Of a DNA stretch of 64,000 nucleotides, positions 44,153 to 55,055 are shown piece after piece. The notes below the pieces were generated by a model, which did not search any database, was not told where the DNA came from, and was given only the letters and a program-made list of their open reading frames with translations. The translations under genes were made by a program, and so were the position numbers. This stretch comes from Flavobacterium solisilvae (GTDB lineage Bacteria > Bacteroidota > Bacteroidia > Flavobacteriales > Flavobacteriaceae). Each line of letters begins with the position of its first letter. Positions within the stretch are counted from its first letter, which is position 1. The stretch is taken from positions 62,001 through 126,000 of the forward strand of contig NZ_JAAMPT010000202.1 in assembly GCF_012911605.1 (NCBI RefSeq), written 5' to 3'.

Positions 44153-45085
44153 TTAATGGTTTTTAGTTATTGTAATATTGTTAGAAAAATAGGTTTTGTT
44201 ATTGTCGTCAATGATGATACAACCAATGTTTTTCAGCTGATTGATAAAATCTAATCCAATTTCAATTCCCATAACAGTAACAGGAGTTGCTAAGGCATCT
44301 GCGATTTCGGCATTTTCGGCTAAAATGGTAACGCTTTTTATTCCAGAAACAGGATAACCGGTTTTTGGGTCAATTGTATGTGAATATTTTTTATTGTTAA
44401 TTATGACAAATTTTTCATAATTACCCGAAGTGGCAACAGCACGATTGGTAATTTTAAAAGCCGAAAAAATGGCATTTTTTTGGTTTGGATCAGCAATGCC
44501 AATCGTCCAAGGTTCACCATTTTCTTGAAATCCCCAAGCTGATAAATCGCCTGAAGCATTTACAATTCCACTTTCTACATTGGCTTCTATGAGTTTCTTT
44601 TTTGCCATTTCAGCAGCGTAACCTTTTCCAATTCCACCAAAACCAATTCGCATGCCTTTATTTTTTAAGAAAACAGTTTGATTGGTTTCGTCCAGAATAA
44701 TATTTTCATAATTGATTAAGGCAACTGATTTTTTAGCTTCATTCGGATTAGGAAGTGATGTCATTTGTAAATCGAAATTCCAAAACTTTTTATCCAAACT
44801 TCCATAACTGATATCGAATGCACCTTGTGTTATTTTGGAAATAAATTGTGCTCGTTTAATTAATTGAAATACTTCATCGTCAACTTCAACAGCTTGAATT
44901 CCTGCCATTTCATTGATTTTTGCCGTAATACTATCGTTAGAAAAAGTAGTCAGTAACTTTTCAATCCGTTGAATTTCGGTAATAGCAACTTCAAATAGTT
45001 TTTCTGCCTCATTTTCATTTGCGGTAATTACCGTAAACTCAAATTGGTTTCCCATTAATCGAGCTGTTTTTTTAAACGAAGGCAT
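44153..45085 (-). CDS. apbE: FAD:protein FMN transferase (ApbE), without signal peptide
   Basis: This 310-residue protein has LLTTFSNDSITAKINEMAG, GAFDISYGSL, IGFGGIGKGYAAEMAKKKL, NASGDLSAWG, YSHTIDPKTGYPV and ALATPVTVMG. ApbE moves FMN from FAD to Ser/Thr of target proteins. No lipobox or signal peptide is present at MPSFKKTARLMGN, so unlike most ApbE it appears cytoplasmic. The target within the operon is unclear. It follows the thioredoxin gene by 9 bp. The DTP-type His (SHTIDPKTGYP) for Mg/FAD is present. Confidence 0.93.
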   Translation of the reverse strand: MPSFKKTARLMGNQFEFTVITANENEAEKLFEVAITEIQRIEKLLTTFSNDSITAKINEMAGIQAVEVDDEVFQLIKRAQFISKITQGAFDISYGSLDKKFWNFDLQMTSLPNPNEAKKSVALINYENIILDETNQTVFLKNKGMRIGFGGIGKGYAAEMAKKKLIEANVESGIVNASGDLSAWGFQENGEPWTIGIADPNQKNAIFSAFKITNRAVATSGNYEKFVIINNKKYSHTIDPKTGYPVSGIKSVTILAENAEIADALATPVTVMGIEIGLDFINQLKNIGCIIIDDNNKTYFSNNITITKNH

Positions 45086-45094
45086 CGTTGAAAA

Positions 45095-45517
45095 TTATTT
45101 AAGTTGTGCTAAAAAGGTATCGATAGTTTCTTCGGGTATTTTTTCCCATTTCTTTATGACTTTTCCATTTTCATCCAATACAAGTACTAACGGAAAAATC
45201 CCGTTTGCATTGTATTTATCGGCTAGCTTTTCATTTTCGGTTGTTTGTTCTGCTGATAATGCATTTTTTTTCAAACGAGGAAAATCAGCATTGACAACGA
45301 TCAAATTTTCAGAAGCAAAGGATTGAAAAGCTTCGTTTTGAATGAATGTTTTTTTGAATTTGATACAAGGTGCGCACCAATCGGAACCGGAAAAATAGAG
45401 TAAAACTTTTTTGTGCTCTTGTTTGGCCTTTGTTAAAGAACTCTCAAGTGTATTCACTTGTTGGCTGAAAGAAATCTGAGTTATTGAAAACAAGCAGATT
45501 AGAAGATAATGTTTCAT
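45095..45517 (-). CDS. Thioredoxin-fold periplasmic protein
   Basis: This 140-residue protein has a signal peptide (about 1-18, ISFSQ), a WCAPC active site (about 48-52) and the cis-Pro region NGIFPLVLVLD. This is a secreted thioredoxin (Thioredoxin_7-like), probably reducing disulfides in the periplasm, perhaps of the Cys tail of the DUF4266 lipoprotein two genes down. It is the first gene of the operon. Confidence 0.9.
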   Translation of the reverse strand: MKHYLLICLFSITQISFSQQVNTLESSLTKAKQEHKKVLLYFSGSDWCAPCIKFKKTFIQNEAFQSFASENLIVVNADFPRLKKNALSAEQTTENEKLADKYNANGIFPLVLVLDENGKVIKKWEKIPEETIDTFLAQLK

Positions 45518-45640
45518 CGGGGTACGAGTTAAAAGTAGAATAAAAGTACTTCTAATTTTAATTCGATATTAAAAAGAATTCTTAACTTTCGATTAGGAAC
45601 GATTATTTATTTTTAGTCTGCATAAACATATGTTAAAAAA

Positions 45641-46306
45641 TTAATTGTCCCAACATTCCATGAGTAATAAATCACCTTCGGTATGTTCGATTTTTACAAT
45701 TCCATCTTCGGTTGCATGATTACTACTTCCAGTTCTATAACCTATTGTAAGTTCCTCATTTTTTAGTGGATAAAATAGATTTTGAGTTGTAATTCCGCTT
45801 ACTTTTCCAATAGGAATTAATGAGATTGGCGTATTTTTAGTGTACCATTTTTCAAATTTATTGGGTAATAAAAAAACTTTGGAATGGTCGTCAAGAATAA
45901 CAATTTTGAGTTTATTGCGATAACTTACAATGTTTGTAATATTTGTAATGGTATGATCGGCACGTTTTCCGGTTGCCCAAATCACATTTACTGCTTTGTG
46001 TCCTTTTTCTATTAAATAATCAAATGCTTTCTCCAAATCAGTTTTGTCTTGATTTGGCGTATGAACAATTTCTAGAGGAAACTGTTTTTCTTTATAAATT
46101 TCGGGATTAAAATCGCCATCAAAATCGCCTAACAACACATCAACTTTGATGCCCAAGTTTACTACTCGTTCCATTGCACTGTCAAGCACAATCACAATTG
46201 GCGACCATTCTAAAAGTTGACCTAAGAGTTCGTTGCTGCATTCGGCACCATTAGCAATGATTAATGCTGGTTCTTGGTCGTCGCGAACGATGTGGTGTGA
46301 TGACAT
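45641..46306 (-). CDS. Thiamine diphosphokinase
   Basis: From the ATG complement at 46304-46306 it codes 221 residues (MSSHHIVRDDQEPALII). A longer frame up to 46384 adds 26 residues that are not needed for the family. Motifs: DSAMERVVNLGIKVDVLLGDFDGD (Asp-rich Mg/ATP site), TPNQDKTDLEKAFDYLIEKG, and WATGKRADHTITNI with the C-terminal SGITTQNLFYPL and SNHATEDGI. It pyrophosphorylates thiamine to TPP using ATP. No TPP riboswitch is seen upstream. Confidence 0.93.
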   Translation of the reverse strand: MSSHHIVRDDQEPALIIANGAECSNELLGQLLEWSPIVIVLDSAMERVVNLGIKVDVLLGDFDGDFNPEIYKEKQFPLEIVHTPNQDKTDLEKAFDYLIEKGHKAVNVIWATGKRADHTITNITNIVSYRNKLKIVILDDHSKVFLLPNKFEKWYTKNTPISLIPIGKVSGITTQNLFYPLKNEELTIGYRTGSSNHATEDGIVKIEHTEGDLLLMECWDN

Positions 46307-46407
46307 TTGGATTTTGGATTTGAAATAATTAAATTTTAAAAAGAAATTGATTTGAATTTGCAATAAAGATACACCTTGCTTCAAACGTTTCTTATATGTT
46401 CTTTGAT

Positions 46408-46968
46408 TTAATAGATAAGTGTTCCTGAATATATTTTTTCAGCAAATTCCATATCTATTATTTCAATAGCTTCTATTATAAAATCAGGAATAATTTTTTC
46501 TTCGACAGTAGCGTTAAATATCTCCTGTGCTAATTCATAACTTGGAGCGTATATGATTAGTCCATCAAAAGGATAATTCACAAAAAAATTATGATCTAAG
46601 TCAAAGTAGATGTTTTTATTTGCGTTTAGTAATTCACTCATTTTATTTCCAATTCCATAATCTTTGAAAAGTTTCCCTTTGTATCCTTTTCTACACGTCA
46701 TTGAAACAATTTTTCCAGATAGTAAATCAATATTTATTTCAAATTCTTTTTTTTCAGAACTTAGACTTATGTATATGTTTTTGCTGTCGATTTCATGCTT
46801 GATTTTAGTTTTATGATTATCAAAAAAATTCGCTGTGATAACTGGTTCAAAATCTGAAATAGAATTTTTAAAACTAATATTGGCAGCACCAATTCTAGGA
46901 ATAATATCGGCTTCAAGATTAAATTCTTGAATCCCTGTGATATTTTCAATGTTTACTCGGGCTTTCAT
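46408..46968 (-). CDS. Protein of unknown function
   Basis: From ATG complement 46966-46968 it codes 186 residues (MKARVNIENITGIQEFNLE). It has no signal peptide or membrane segment. The sequence alternates beta strands and helices (ISFKNSISDFEPVITANFFD, KIVSMTCRKGYKGKLF, IIPDFIIEAIEIIDMEFAEK). I do not recognise a family. A second in-frame ATG at 46989 is possible. It stands between thiamine diphosphokinase and the TonB-linked DUF4249 gene. Confidence 0.6.
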   Translation of the reverse strand: MKARVNIENITGIQEFNLEADIIPRIGAANISFKNSISDFEPVITANFFDNHKTKIKHEIDSKNIYISLSSEKKEFEINIDLLSGKIVSMTCRKGYKGKLFKDYGIGNKMSELLNANKNIYFDLDHNFFVNYPFDGLIIYAPSYELAQEIFNATVEEKIIPDFIIEAIEIIDMEFAEKIYSGTLIY

Positions 46969-47046
46969 AAAATATGATATTAAATCCAAATATAAGTAAG
47001 TTCTGAGATAAGGTATTCATCAATGAACAATTATTTTGAAATAAAT

Positions 47047-47868
47047 CTATTCAATAACATATTCTTTAACCTCGGTTTTACTCAATCGGAAATAACCTAA
47101 AGCAAAATTATCAAAATTAGTTTGGTTTACAATATTTCCTCTAGTTGTAGCTGTTGGTGTAGAAAATGGTCCAGCACTGTTGGTTCCAGTTTGTGCCAAA
47201 AGTATGTTCATGTAATTGTAATAGTTTAAAGTAACGCCATTTAAAGTGAATTTTAATGTGTCGCCAGCTTTTAAATCTTCGCTAAAATACAAACCAAACA
47301 TTTCGTTGTTTTCAAAGAATTTGTCTTCAAGAACGCCATATTCAGGAATGACTTTATATGGATCATTTATTTTTAAAAAATAATGGTTTGTTTCGTTCAC
47401 TAAATCATTGAAAAAGAATTTTACTTCTACATCTTGACCTAGAATTCCGCCATCGTCTTTTTGTTCCACTCTTGTAATAACTGGCGTGTTTAAAAGTTTT
47501 TCGGTAGAAGTATAGGTTTCGCCTTCGTGGATAACGGTTAAAGTATAGGTTTCGTTTACAACAGGAACAAAATCATAACATTTATAAATTCCGGCAGTTT
47601 CTTCTTCAACAAAAGTAAAAACCTGAGATGAACTATTGGTTATAAAAACCGTTGCGCCACTAACTGGCGGAATAGTATTTGAAAAATAATCGGTTGTAGT
47701 CGAAAGTTTTATGTGCTGTTCACTTCCGTCAGTATCGGCAAACCAATTGATGGAAGCTTCGATAACCAATCGTGGTTCGCCATTTTGTAAATTAACGTCA
47801 ATTACTTTTTCACACGAAGTGAAAGCAATCAAAATCAGTAGGAAACTTATATAGGATAACTTTTTCAT
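47047..47868 (-). CDS. DUF4249 outer-membrane lipoprotein, TonB receptor partner
   Basis: From the ATG complement at 47866-47868 it codes 273 residues; a longer frame would overlap the TonB gene and is rejected. A lipobox is at TSC-E (about 20). The beta-rich domain has GEPRLVIEASINWF, PVSGATVFITNSSSQVFTF and YTLTVIHEGETYTSTEKLL, typical of DUF4249. These lipoproteins accompany TonB receptors, as SusD does, but are unrelated to SusD in sequence. The gap to the TonB gene is 4 bp. Substrate unknown. Confidence 0.92.
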   Translation of the reverse strand: MKKLSYISFLLILIAFTSCEKVIDVNLQNGEPRLVIEASINWFADTDGSEQHIKLSTTTDYFSNTIPPVSGATVFITNSSSQVFTFVEEETAGIYKCYDFVPVVNETYTLTVIHEGETYTSTEKLLNTPVITRVEQKDDGGILGQDVEVKFFFNDLVNETNHYFLKINDPYKVIPEYGVLEDKFFENNEMFGLYFSEDLKAGDTLKFTLNGVTLNYYNYMNILLAQTGTNSAGPFSTPTATTRGNIVNQTNFDNFALGYFRLSKTEVKEYVIE

Positions 47869-47872
47869 ATGT

Positions 47873-50245
47873 TTAAAATTTGATATTGTAGGTTGCACTT
47901 GGTACAAATCCAAATATTGATAATCGAATGGCTTCGTTTGAAGCGGTTTCTTTGTCTTGTCTGAACGTAATCGACGCTGCATTCATTCGGTTGTAGATAT
48001 TATAAATTCCAAAAACCCATTCGCTTTGCCATTTTCGACCTTTATTTTTTCTCGGAGTTAGTGTTGCCGAAACATCCAATCGATGATAGGAAGGCAAGTT
48101 ATTTTCGTTTCTTGAACTAAAATTTGGAACAGTAATTCCTTCATATTCATATTGTCCATCAGGAAACGTTACTGGTTGTCCAGTTTGGAAAATAAAATTC
48201 GCACCAAATCGCCATTTTTCATTCAATTTATAATTAGCAACTACCGATAAATTATGGGTTTTATCAAAACCTGTTTTATACCAATCGCCATTATTAATTC
48301 CGGTTTCAAGTGGCGTTCTGCCTTCAACTTGTTGTTCGGTTCTGGAAAGTGTATATGAAAGCCAACCTTTAAATTGACCAGTATTTTTTCGGAACAAAAC
48401 TTCTAAACCATACGCTCGAGCATTTCCGTTTAAAACCACTCTTTCGATAGCTTCGTTTGCAATTAAATTGGCACCATCAATATAATCTACACGGTTTTTG
48501 ATGGTTTTGTAAAATGCTTCAGTTTCTAGTGAATATTCATCGTCTTTGAAATTTTGGAAATAACCAACAGCAACTTGGTCGAGTAGTTGTGGCTTTAAAT
48601 ATTGATCGCTGGGTGCCCAAACATCCAATGGTGTTGGCGATTGCGTATTGGAAATCAAATGCAAATATTGTGTCATTCGATTATAACTCGCTTTAATCGA
48701 TTGGTCGTCGTTTAAAGCATAAGAAACCGCAAAACGTGGTTCAAGATTGTCAAATTTGGCAATCGTTTGATTTTTTCCATAACTGATTGTTCCGATAGGT
48801 TCAGCACTTTCATAGATTTGGAAATTTTGGTTGAAAGTCACGGGTTGATTATTGGCATACGTATTCAATGTTTGCCGACCTAATCGAAGAAACGAGCTTC
48901 CGCGAAGTCCATAGGAAAAGGTTAAATTTTTAGTGATTTGATGTTCCGCATCGATGTAAATCGAATTTTCCAAAGCATATTTTTTATCCAATTGATCAGC
49001 ATTAATTCCAGAATCGGGACGCGTTGGTTCAATTTTTCCCGGATTGAAATCATAATAATGCGATTGAATTCCGTAGGTTAATTTGAATTTATCTGAAATG
49101 TAATGTTTTAAATCATATTTGATGTTGTAGTTTTTGATGCCGCTATCCCAATTGAAACCGATGATGTCTAATTTTAATCCATAGTAATAATCAGAGTAAA
49201 TCATCGATAAATTAGAAAATAATTTATCCGAAAATAAGTGGTTCCAACGGAAATTCAGCACCGAATTTCCATACGTATTGACAAAACTATCGTTCAACTG
49301 AAAAACATCTCTTCCAAAATAGCCTGAAAGGTAAATGTTGTTTTTTTCGTTTAGCGAATAACTTAATTTAGTATTCAAATCATAAAAATACGCCAAGTTT
49401 GGATTGTCAACTAATTTCAAAAAAAGATGTGCATACGAAGCTCTTCCGGCAACAACAAAAGAACCTTTATCTTTTACAATTGGACCTTCGGCAAGAATTC
49501 TACTGGAAATTAAACCAATTCCACCATTCATGTGAAAGTCGTTTTTGTTTCCTTCTTTTTGATAAATATCCAAAATAGAAGATAATCTTCCGCCATAACG
49601 AGCTGGAATTCCGCCTTTATACAATTTTAAATCTTTAATAGCATCGGGATTAAAAACGGAAAAAAGTCCAAAAAGGTGAGAAGAATTATAAATAGTAGCT
49701 TCGTCTAGCAAAACTAAATTTTGATCTGCGCCACCGCCACGAACGTTAAAACCCGATTGTCCTTCGCCAGCATTAGTAACACCTGGTAAGGTTAAAATAG
49801 ATTTAATAATATCAACTTCACCAAAAATAACTGGCATTTCTTTGATTTCCTGAATGGTCAGTTTGTTGACACTCATTTCGGGTTTTCTGATGTCGATGCG
49901 TTTTTTGTTGTCAATAATTACAACTTCGTCAAGAATTTTACTGCTTTCAGAAAGTAGAAAATTCTTTTTTATGTTTTGGGTTAGACTTATTTTTTCGGAT
50001 GAATTTTGATAACCAACATAACTTATCGAAACGGTATAATCGCCTTTAGGCAAGGTTATCGAGTAAAAACCATATTCGTTCGTTACAGTTCCAGTTTTGG
50101 TTTCTTCAACAAAAACGGAAACACCAATCAAAGTTTCTTTATTGGAACCATCCGAAATAATTCCACTGAGTGTAAATTTCTCCTGCGAAAATGCAGTTAT
50201 CGAGAAAAAAATAGACAAAAAAAGCGTGAGAAAGTTTTTTGGCAT
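47873..50245 (-). CDS. TonB-dependent receptor with carboxypeptidase-like N-terminal domain
   Basis: This 790-residue outer-membrane protein has a signal peptide (about 1-20), CarboxypepD_reg-like domain (about 24-105: SGIISDGSNKETLIGVSVFV), plug domain (about 110-220: GEVDIIKSILTLPGVTNAGEGQSGFNVRGGGADQNLVLLDEATIYNSSH region) and a barrel ending in PSATYNIKF. It transports a substrate with TonB energy. It is transcribed ahead of DUF4249 as a two-gene unit, a receptor/lipoprotein pair distinct from SusCD. Substrate cannot be read. Confidence 0.95.
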   Translation of the reverse strand: MPKNFLTLFLSIFFSITAFSQEKFTLSGIISDGSNKETLIGVSVFVEETKTGTVTNEYGFYSITLPKGDYTVSISYVGYQNSSEKISLTQNIKKNFLLSESSKILDEVVIIDNKKRIDIRKPEMSVNKLTIQEIKEMPVIFGEVDIIKSILTLPGVTNAGEGQSGFNVRGGGADQNLVLLDEATIYNSSHLFGLFSVFNPDAIKDLKLYKGGIPARYGGRLSSILDIYQKEGNKNDFHMNGGIGLISSRILAEGPIVKDKGSFVVAGRASYAHLFLKLVDNPNLAYFYDLNTKLSYSLNEKNNIYLSGYFGRDVFQLNDSFVNTYGNSVLNFRWNHLFSDKLFSNLSMIYSDYYYGLKLDIIGFNWDSGIKNYNIKYDLKHYISDKFKLTYGIQSHYYDFNPGKIEPTRPDSGINADQLDKKYALENSIYIDAEHQITKNLTFSYGLRGSSFLRLGRQTLNTYANNQPVTFNQNFQIYESAEPIGTISYGKNQTIAKFDNLEPRFAVSYALNDDQSIKASYNRMTQYLHLISNTQSPTPLDVWAPSDQYLKPQLLDQVAVGYFQNFKDDEYSLETEAFYKTIKNRVDYIDGANLIANEAIERVVLNGNARAYGLEVLFRKNTGQFKGWLSYTLSRTEQQVEGRTPLETGINNGDWYKTGFDKTHNLSVVANYKLNEKWRFGANFIFQTGQPVTFPDGQYEYEGITVPNFSSRNENNLPSYHRLDVSATLTPRKNKGRKWQSEWVFGIYNIYNRMNAASITFRQDKETASNEAIRLSIFGFVPSATYNIKF

Positions 50246-50383
50246 AAAATTGGATGTTAGTACTACAAAATTCTTAATAAAAAGGGTTACTTGGTCATAA
50301 TCATTTGTTAATATTTGGTTAATAAAAATGACTAGTTTTCATTTAATTAGGTATTTTTACAAATCAGAAATTTATTTTGAAAT

Positions 50384-51091
50384 ATGAAGGCACGATTATC
50401 TATTTTATGTTTTGGTTTGGCAGTTTTTAATGGTTATACTCAATTTGAGTTGCCAAAAAAAACGCTAAAAATTGCGCCCATTTCAAATCCGAGTGGTCAA
50501 ACTTCGCCAACAACATCTACATCGAGTGCGATAAAATATCCGAGTATTTTTGACAAAAAAGACAATTTAGCAGGAAAGTTTTCTTTATTAAATCAAAAAC
50601 CTGAAGAAACTAAAAGTGTCATGGAAACTGAAAAATTTGAAAGCCAGTCACAAGAGTACACCGATAGAATGAACAAGAAAATGGAAAGAGATTTGCAGCA
50701 AGAAGGTCTCGAAACTGTTGTTGAAAATAGAGATTTCTTTTTTGGAGAATTCAAAGTTTCAACTGAAAAATTATTTATTGCATGTAGGGATTATGGTGCA
50801 ATTGATGGTGATAATGTTTCTATTTGGTTAAATGGGGAAAAAGTAATTCCTGCAATTCATCTAGATTCAGGTTATAAAAAATATACTTTTCAACTAAAGG
50901 AAGGTTTAAATGTTATTTTTATTGAAGCGCTAAATACAGGGTTGTATTTTCCTAACACTGGTCAATTTACCTTTTTTGATGGGGACGAAAAGTTAGTAAC
51001 CAATCAACAATGGACATTAAATTCAGGATACAAAGCAATTGTTAAAATAAGAAAAGTTGATGAACTGCTAGAAATAAAAAAAGACGACTAA
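50384..51091 (+). CDS. Secreted protein of unknown function
   Basis: This 235-residue protein has a signal peptide (about 1-20, NGYTQ). A Thr/Ser-rich linker (about 35-60) is followed by helical Glu/Gln/Arg-rich sequence (TEKFESQSQEYTDRMNKKMER) and a beta-domain (about 120-225: FFFGEFKVSTEKLFIACRD, GDNVSIWLNGEKVIPAIHL, GLNVIFIEALNTGLYFPN). I recognise no family. It is divergent from the TonB receptor. Its stop lies inside a terminator hairpin shared with the convergent icd gene. Confidence 0.75.
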   Translation: MKARLSILCFGLAVFNGYTQFELPKKTLKIAPISNPSGQTSPTTSTSSAIKYPSIFDKKDNLAGKFSLLNQKPEETKSVMETEKFESQSQEYTDRMNKKMERDLQQEGLETVVENRDFFFGEFKVSTEKLFIACRDYGAIDGDNVSIWLNGEKVIPAIHLDSGYKKYTFQLKEGLNVIFIEALNTGLYFPNTGQFTFFDGDEKLVTNQQWTLNSGYKAIVKIRKVDELLEIKKDD

Positions 51092-51106
51092 ATTGTCGTC
51101 TTTTTT
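51075..51106. terminator. Bidirectional terminator between the secreted protein gene and icd
   Basis: AAAAAAGACGAC (about 51077-51088) and GTCGTCTTTTTT (51095-51106) pair around TAAATT. The hairpin overlaps the stop codon of the plus-strand gene. Confidence 0.85.
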
Positions 51107-51125
51107 ATTTGAAATATTTAAAGTT

Positions 51126-53354
<2,229 letters not shown>

Positions 53355-53384
53355 TTATTAGTTTCTGAAAAAATGTGTGGTACG

Positions 53385-53392
53385 CAAATATA
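53385..53392 (-). promoter_or_regulatory. -7 box of icd
   Basis: TATATTTG on the minus strand, exact TAnnTTTG, 39 bp before the ATG of icd. Confidence 0.5.
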
Positions 53393-53512
53393 TAAAATTG
53401 AGGTATAATTAGTTGTAAAATTGCTATACAAATCATTAAAATTAAGGATTTGACAAATTGTGAACGTAAAAATAGTAAATCGTCAAAAAACAGGTTTGAA
53501 TTTTGAGTATAT

Positions 53513-53546
53513 AAAAAAATCCCACTTGAAAATTCAAATGGGATTT
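53513..53546 (-). terminator. Terminator of rplS
   Basis: AATCCCAC-TTGAA (about 53517-53529) pairs with TTCAA-ATGGGATT (about 53532-53545) in a nearly complete stem. The minus strand continues with a U-run (complement of 53513-53519). Confidence 0.8.
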
Positions 53547-53566
53547 TATACATTTTGGCAAAAGAA

Positions 53567-53917
53567 TTATCTTCTTCTTTCTTTAATTTTTGCTTTTTTA
53601 CCAGTAAGTTCTCTAAAGTAGTAGATTCTTGCTCTACGAACTTTACCTCTTTGGTTAACTTCTACTTTTTGTAAAGCTGGCATGTTAACTGGGAAGATAC
53701 GCTCTACACCAACAGCTCCAGACATTTTACGGATTGTAAAAGTTTCAGTTGCTCCAGTTCCTTTTCTTTGGATTACAACTCCTTTGAAAAACTGAGTTCT
53801 TGTTTTTTCACCCTCTTTAATTTCGTAGTAAACAGTGATTGTATCACCAGCTCCGAATTCAGGGAAATCTTTTCTTGTTGATAATTCGTTGTTAACGAAA
53901 TCTACTAAATTTGCCAT
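53567..53917 (-). CDS. rplS: 50S ribosomal protein L19
   Basis: From ATG complement 53915-53917 it codes 116 residues (MANLVDFVNNELSTRKDFPEF). Motifs: GDTITVYYEIKEGEKTRTQFFKGVVI, KMSGAVGVERIFPVNMP, and KVRRARIYYFRELTGKKAKIKER. A TTG-led or longer start at 53953 is unsupported. It has its own -7 box and a roughly 65-nt leader, and a terminator. It sits behind trmD with an oxidoreductase gene in between. Confidence 0.98.
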   Translation of the reverse strand: MANLVDFVNNELSTRKDFPEFGAGDTITVYYEIKEGEKTRTQFFKGVVIQRKGTGATETFTIRKMSGAVGVERIFPVNMPALQKVEVNQRGKVRRARIYYFRELTGKKAKIKERRR

Positions 53918-53989
53918 TTTTTTGACTATTATGGTTAAAAATCTGAGCAACATTCACGGTTTTCGCCAGAGGTTGGTCAAATGTGGGTG
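53918..53989 (-). promoter_or_regulatory. Candidate ribosomal-protein L19 leader (autoregulatory 5' UTR)
   Basis: The roughly 65-72 nt between the -7 box and the ATG is unusually long and less AT-rich than other leaders here. It can fold with CAAC/GUUG closing an inner stem around CGAAAA (CTGG-CGAAAA-CCG region). I recall L19-type leader motifs being described for flavobacteria, but I cannot run a covariance model to confirm it. Confidence 0.45.
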
Positions 53990-53997
53990 CAAACTTA
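53990..53997 (-). promoter_or_regulatory. -7 box of rplS
   Basis: TAAGTTTG on the minus strand, exact TAnnTTTG, about 72 bp before the rplS ATG. Confidence 0.5.
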
Positions 53998-54043
53998 AAA
54001 AATAATTATGAAATATGAATCATGAATTGAGAATTATTTTTTC

Positions 54044-55054
54044 TCAAATAAGTAATTTTAATTGCTCGATAATTTGCTGGTTATCAATTGAAAATGATTT
54101 GTTATATCGGATGCTTTGATGCAACTCATTAAAAAGTTGGTTAAAATCTCCTTTTTCAGAAGCGACAAGCTCGGTAATTTGTTCGTTATTTTCATCGAAA
54201 TAAGTCAATTTACCTTCTTTATTTGGTTTTTCAATTCCAAAATTGGCATCAATTGGAGACATTCCATTTACTAATTGATTTTCTTGTTCGTCGCAAAATT
54301 CCTTGATGAAACTTCCTTTTGTTCCATGGATAATTATTCCAGCTTGTGCATCGGCAACCAACATGCTAGTGGTAATAAAAACGTTTACTTTGTTTGGAAA
54401 TTCTATGTGCATAAAAGCAAAATCATCAACTTGAGAATTTTCGCGATAACTGTTTTTATAAGCATAGTTTTTTATTGGTTTTCCAAAAATTGAAATGGCT
54501 TGATCAATTAAATGCGAACCCAAATCATACCAGATTCCGCTACTTGGTAATGGATTTTCTTTAAAAGATTTTACTCCGATGGCTGAACGATAGCGGTCAA
54601 ATCGAAGATGAACTTCAATGATTTTGCCTAATTTTCCGCTTTCGATTATTTTTTTAGCCGATGAAATATCGCTGCTCCAACGACGATTGTGATATACAAA
54701 AACTTTCTTATTTACTTTTTCAACAATAGACAAAAGCGTTTCAAACTCTTCGACGGTAGAAGTTGCTGGTTTTTCGATTAACACGTGTTTGTTGGCTTCT
54801 AAAGCTTGCTTCGCATAGTCAAAATGAGTGTTGTTTGGCGTGTTTACCACTATAAGTTCAATCGTTTCATCCGAAAGTAAATCATCAATCGACGCAAAAC
54901 TTTTAATTTTTGGATAATCTAAAACTGCCTTTTTATCGTTTCGTTCTAAAACGCCATACAATTCAAAACCTGAATTTGTTGCTAAAAATGGCGCATGAAA
55001 TACTTTTCCCGACATTCCATAAGCCAACAATGCAGTTACAATTGGTTTTTCCAT
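54044..55054 (-). CDS. Gfo/Idh/MocA family oxidoreductase
   Basis: In this 336-residue protein the Rossmann part (about 1-120) has TALLAYGMSGKVFHAPFL and VVNTPNNTHFDYAKQALEANKHVLIEKP, with the catalytic Lys in EKP. The C-terminal domain (about 125-336) has GIWYDLGSHLIDQAISIFG with His. It is an NAD(P)-dependent dehydrogenase of unknown substrate, often a sugar. The start is 2 bp behind the stop of trmD, and it precedes rplS, unusual for a metabolic gene in that slot. Confidence 0.92.
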   Translation of the reverse strand: MEKPIVTALLAYGMSGKVFHAPFLATNSGFELYGVLERNDKKAVLDYPKIKSFASIDDLLSDETIELIVVNTPNNTHFDYAKQALEANKHVLIEKPATSTVEEFETLLSIVEKVNKKVFVYHNRRWSSDISSAKKIIESGKLGKIIEVHLRFDRYRSAIGVKSFKENPLPSSGIWYDLGSHLIDQAISIFGKPIKNYAYKNSYRENSQVDDFAFMHIEFPNKVNVFITTSMLVADAQAGIIIHGTKGSFIKEFCDEQENQLVNGMSPIDANFGIEKPNKEGKLTYFDENNEQITELVASEKGDFNQLFNELHQSIRYNKSFSIDNQQIIEQLKLLI

Positions 55055-55055
55055 T

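Noticed and set aside
47869..47982. Longer start of the DUF4249 gene
   Set aside because: It would overlap the TonB receptor gene by over 100 bp and place the lipoprotein signal inside the chain. ATG at 47868 gives a proper lipobox.
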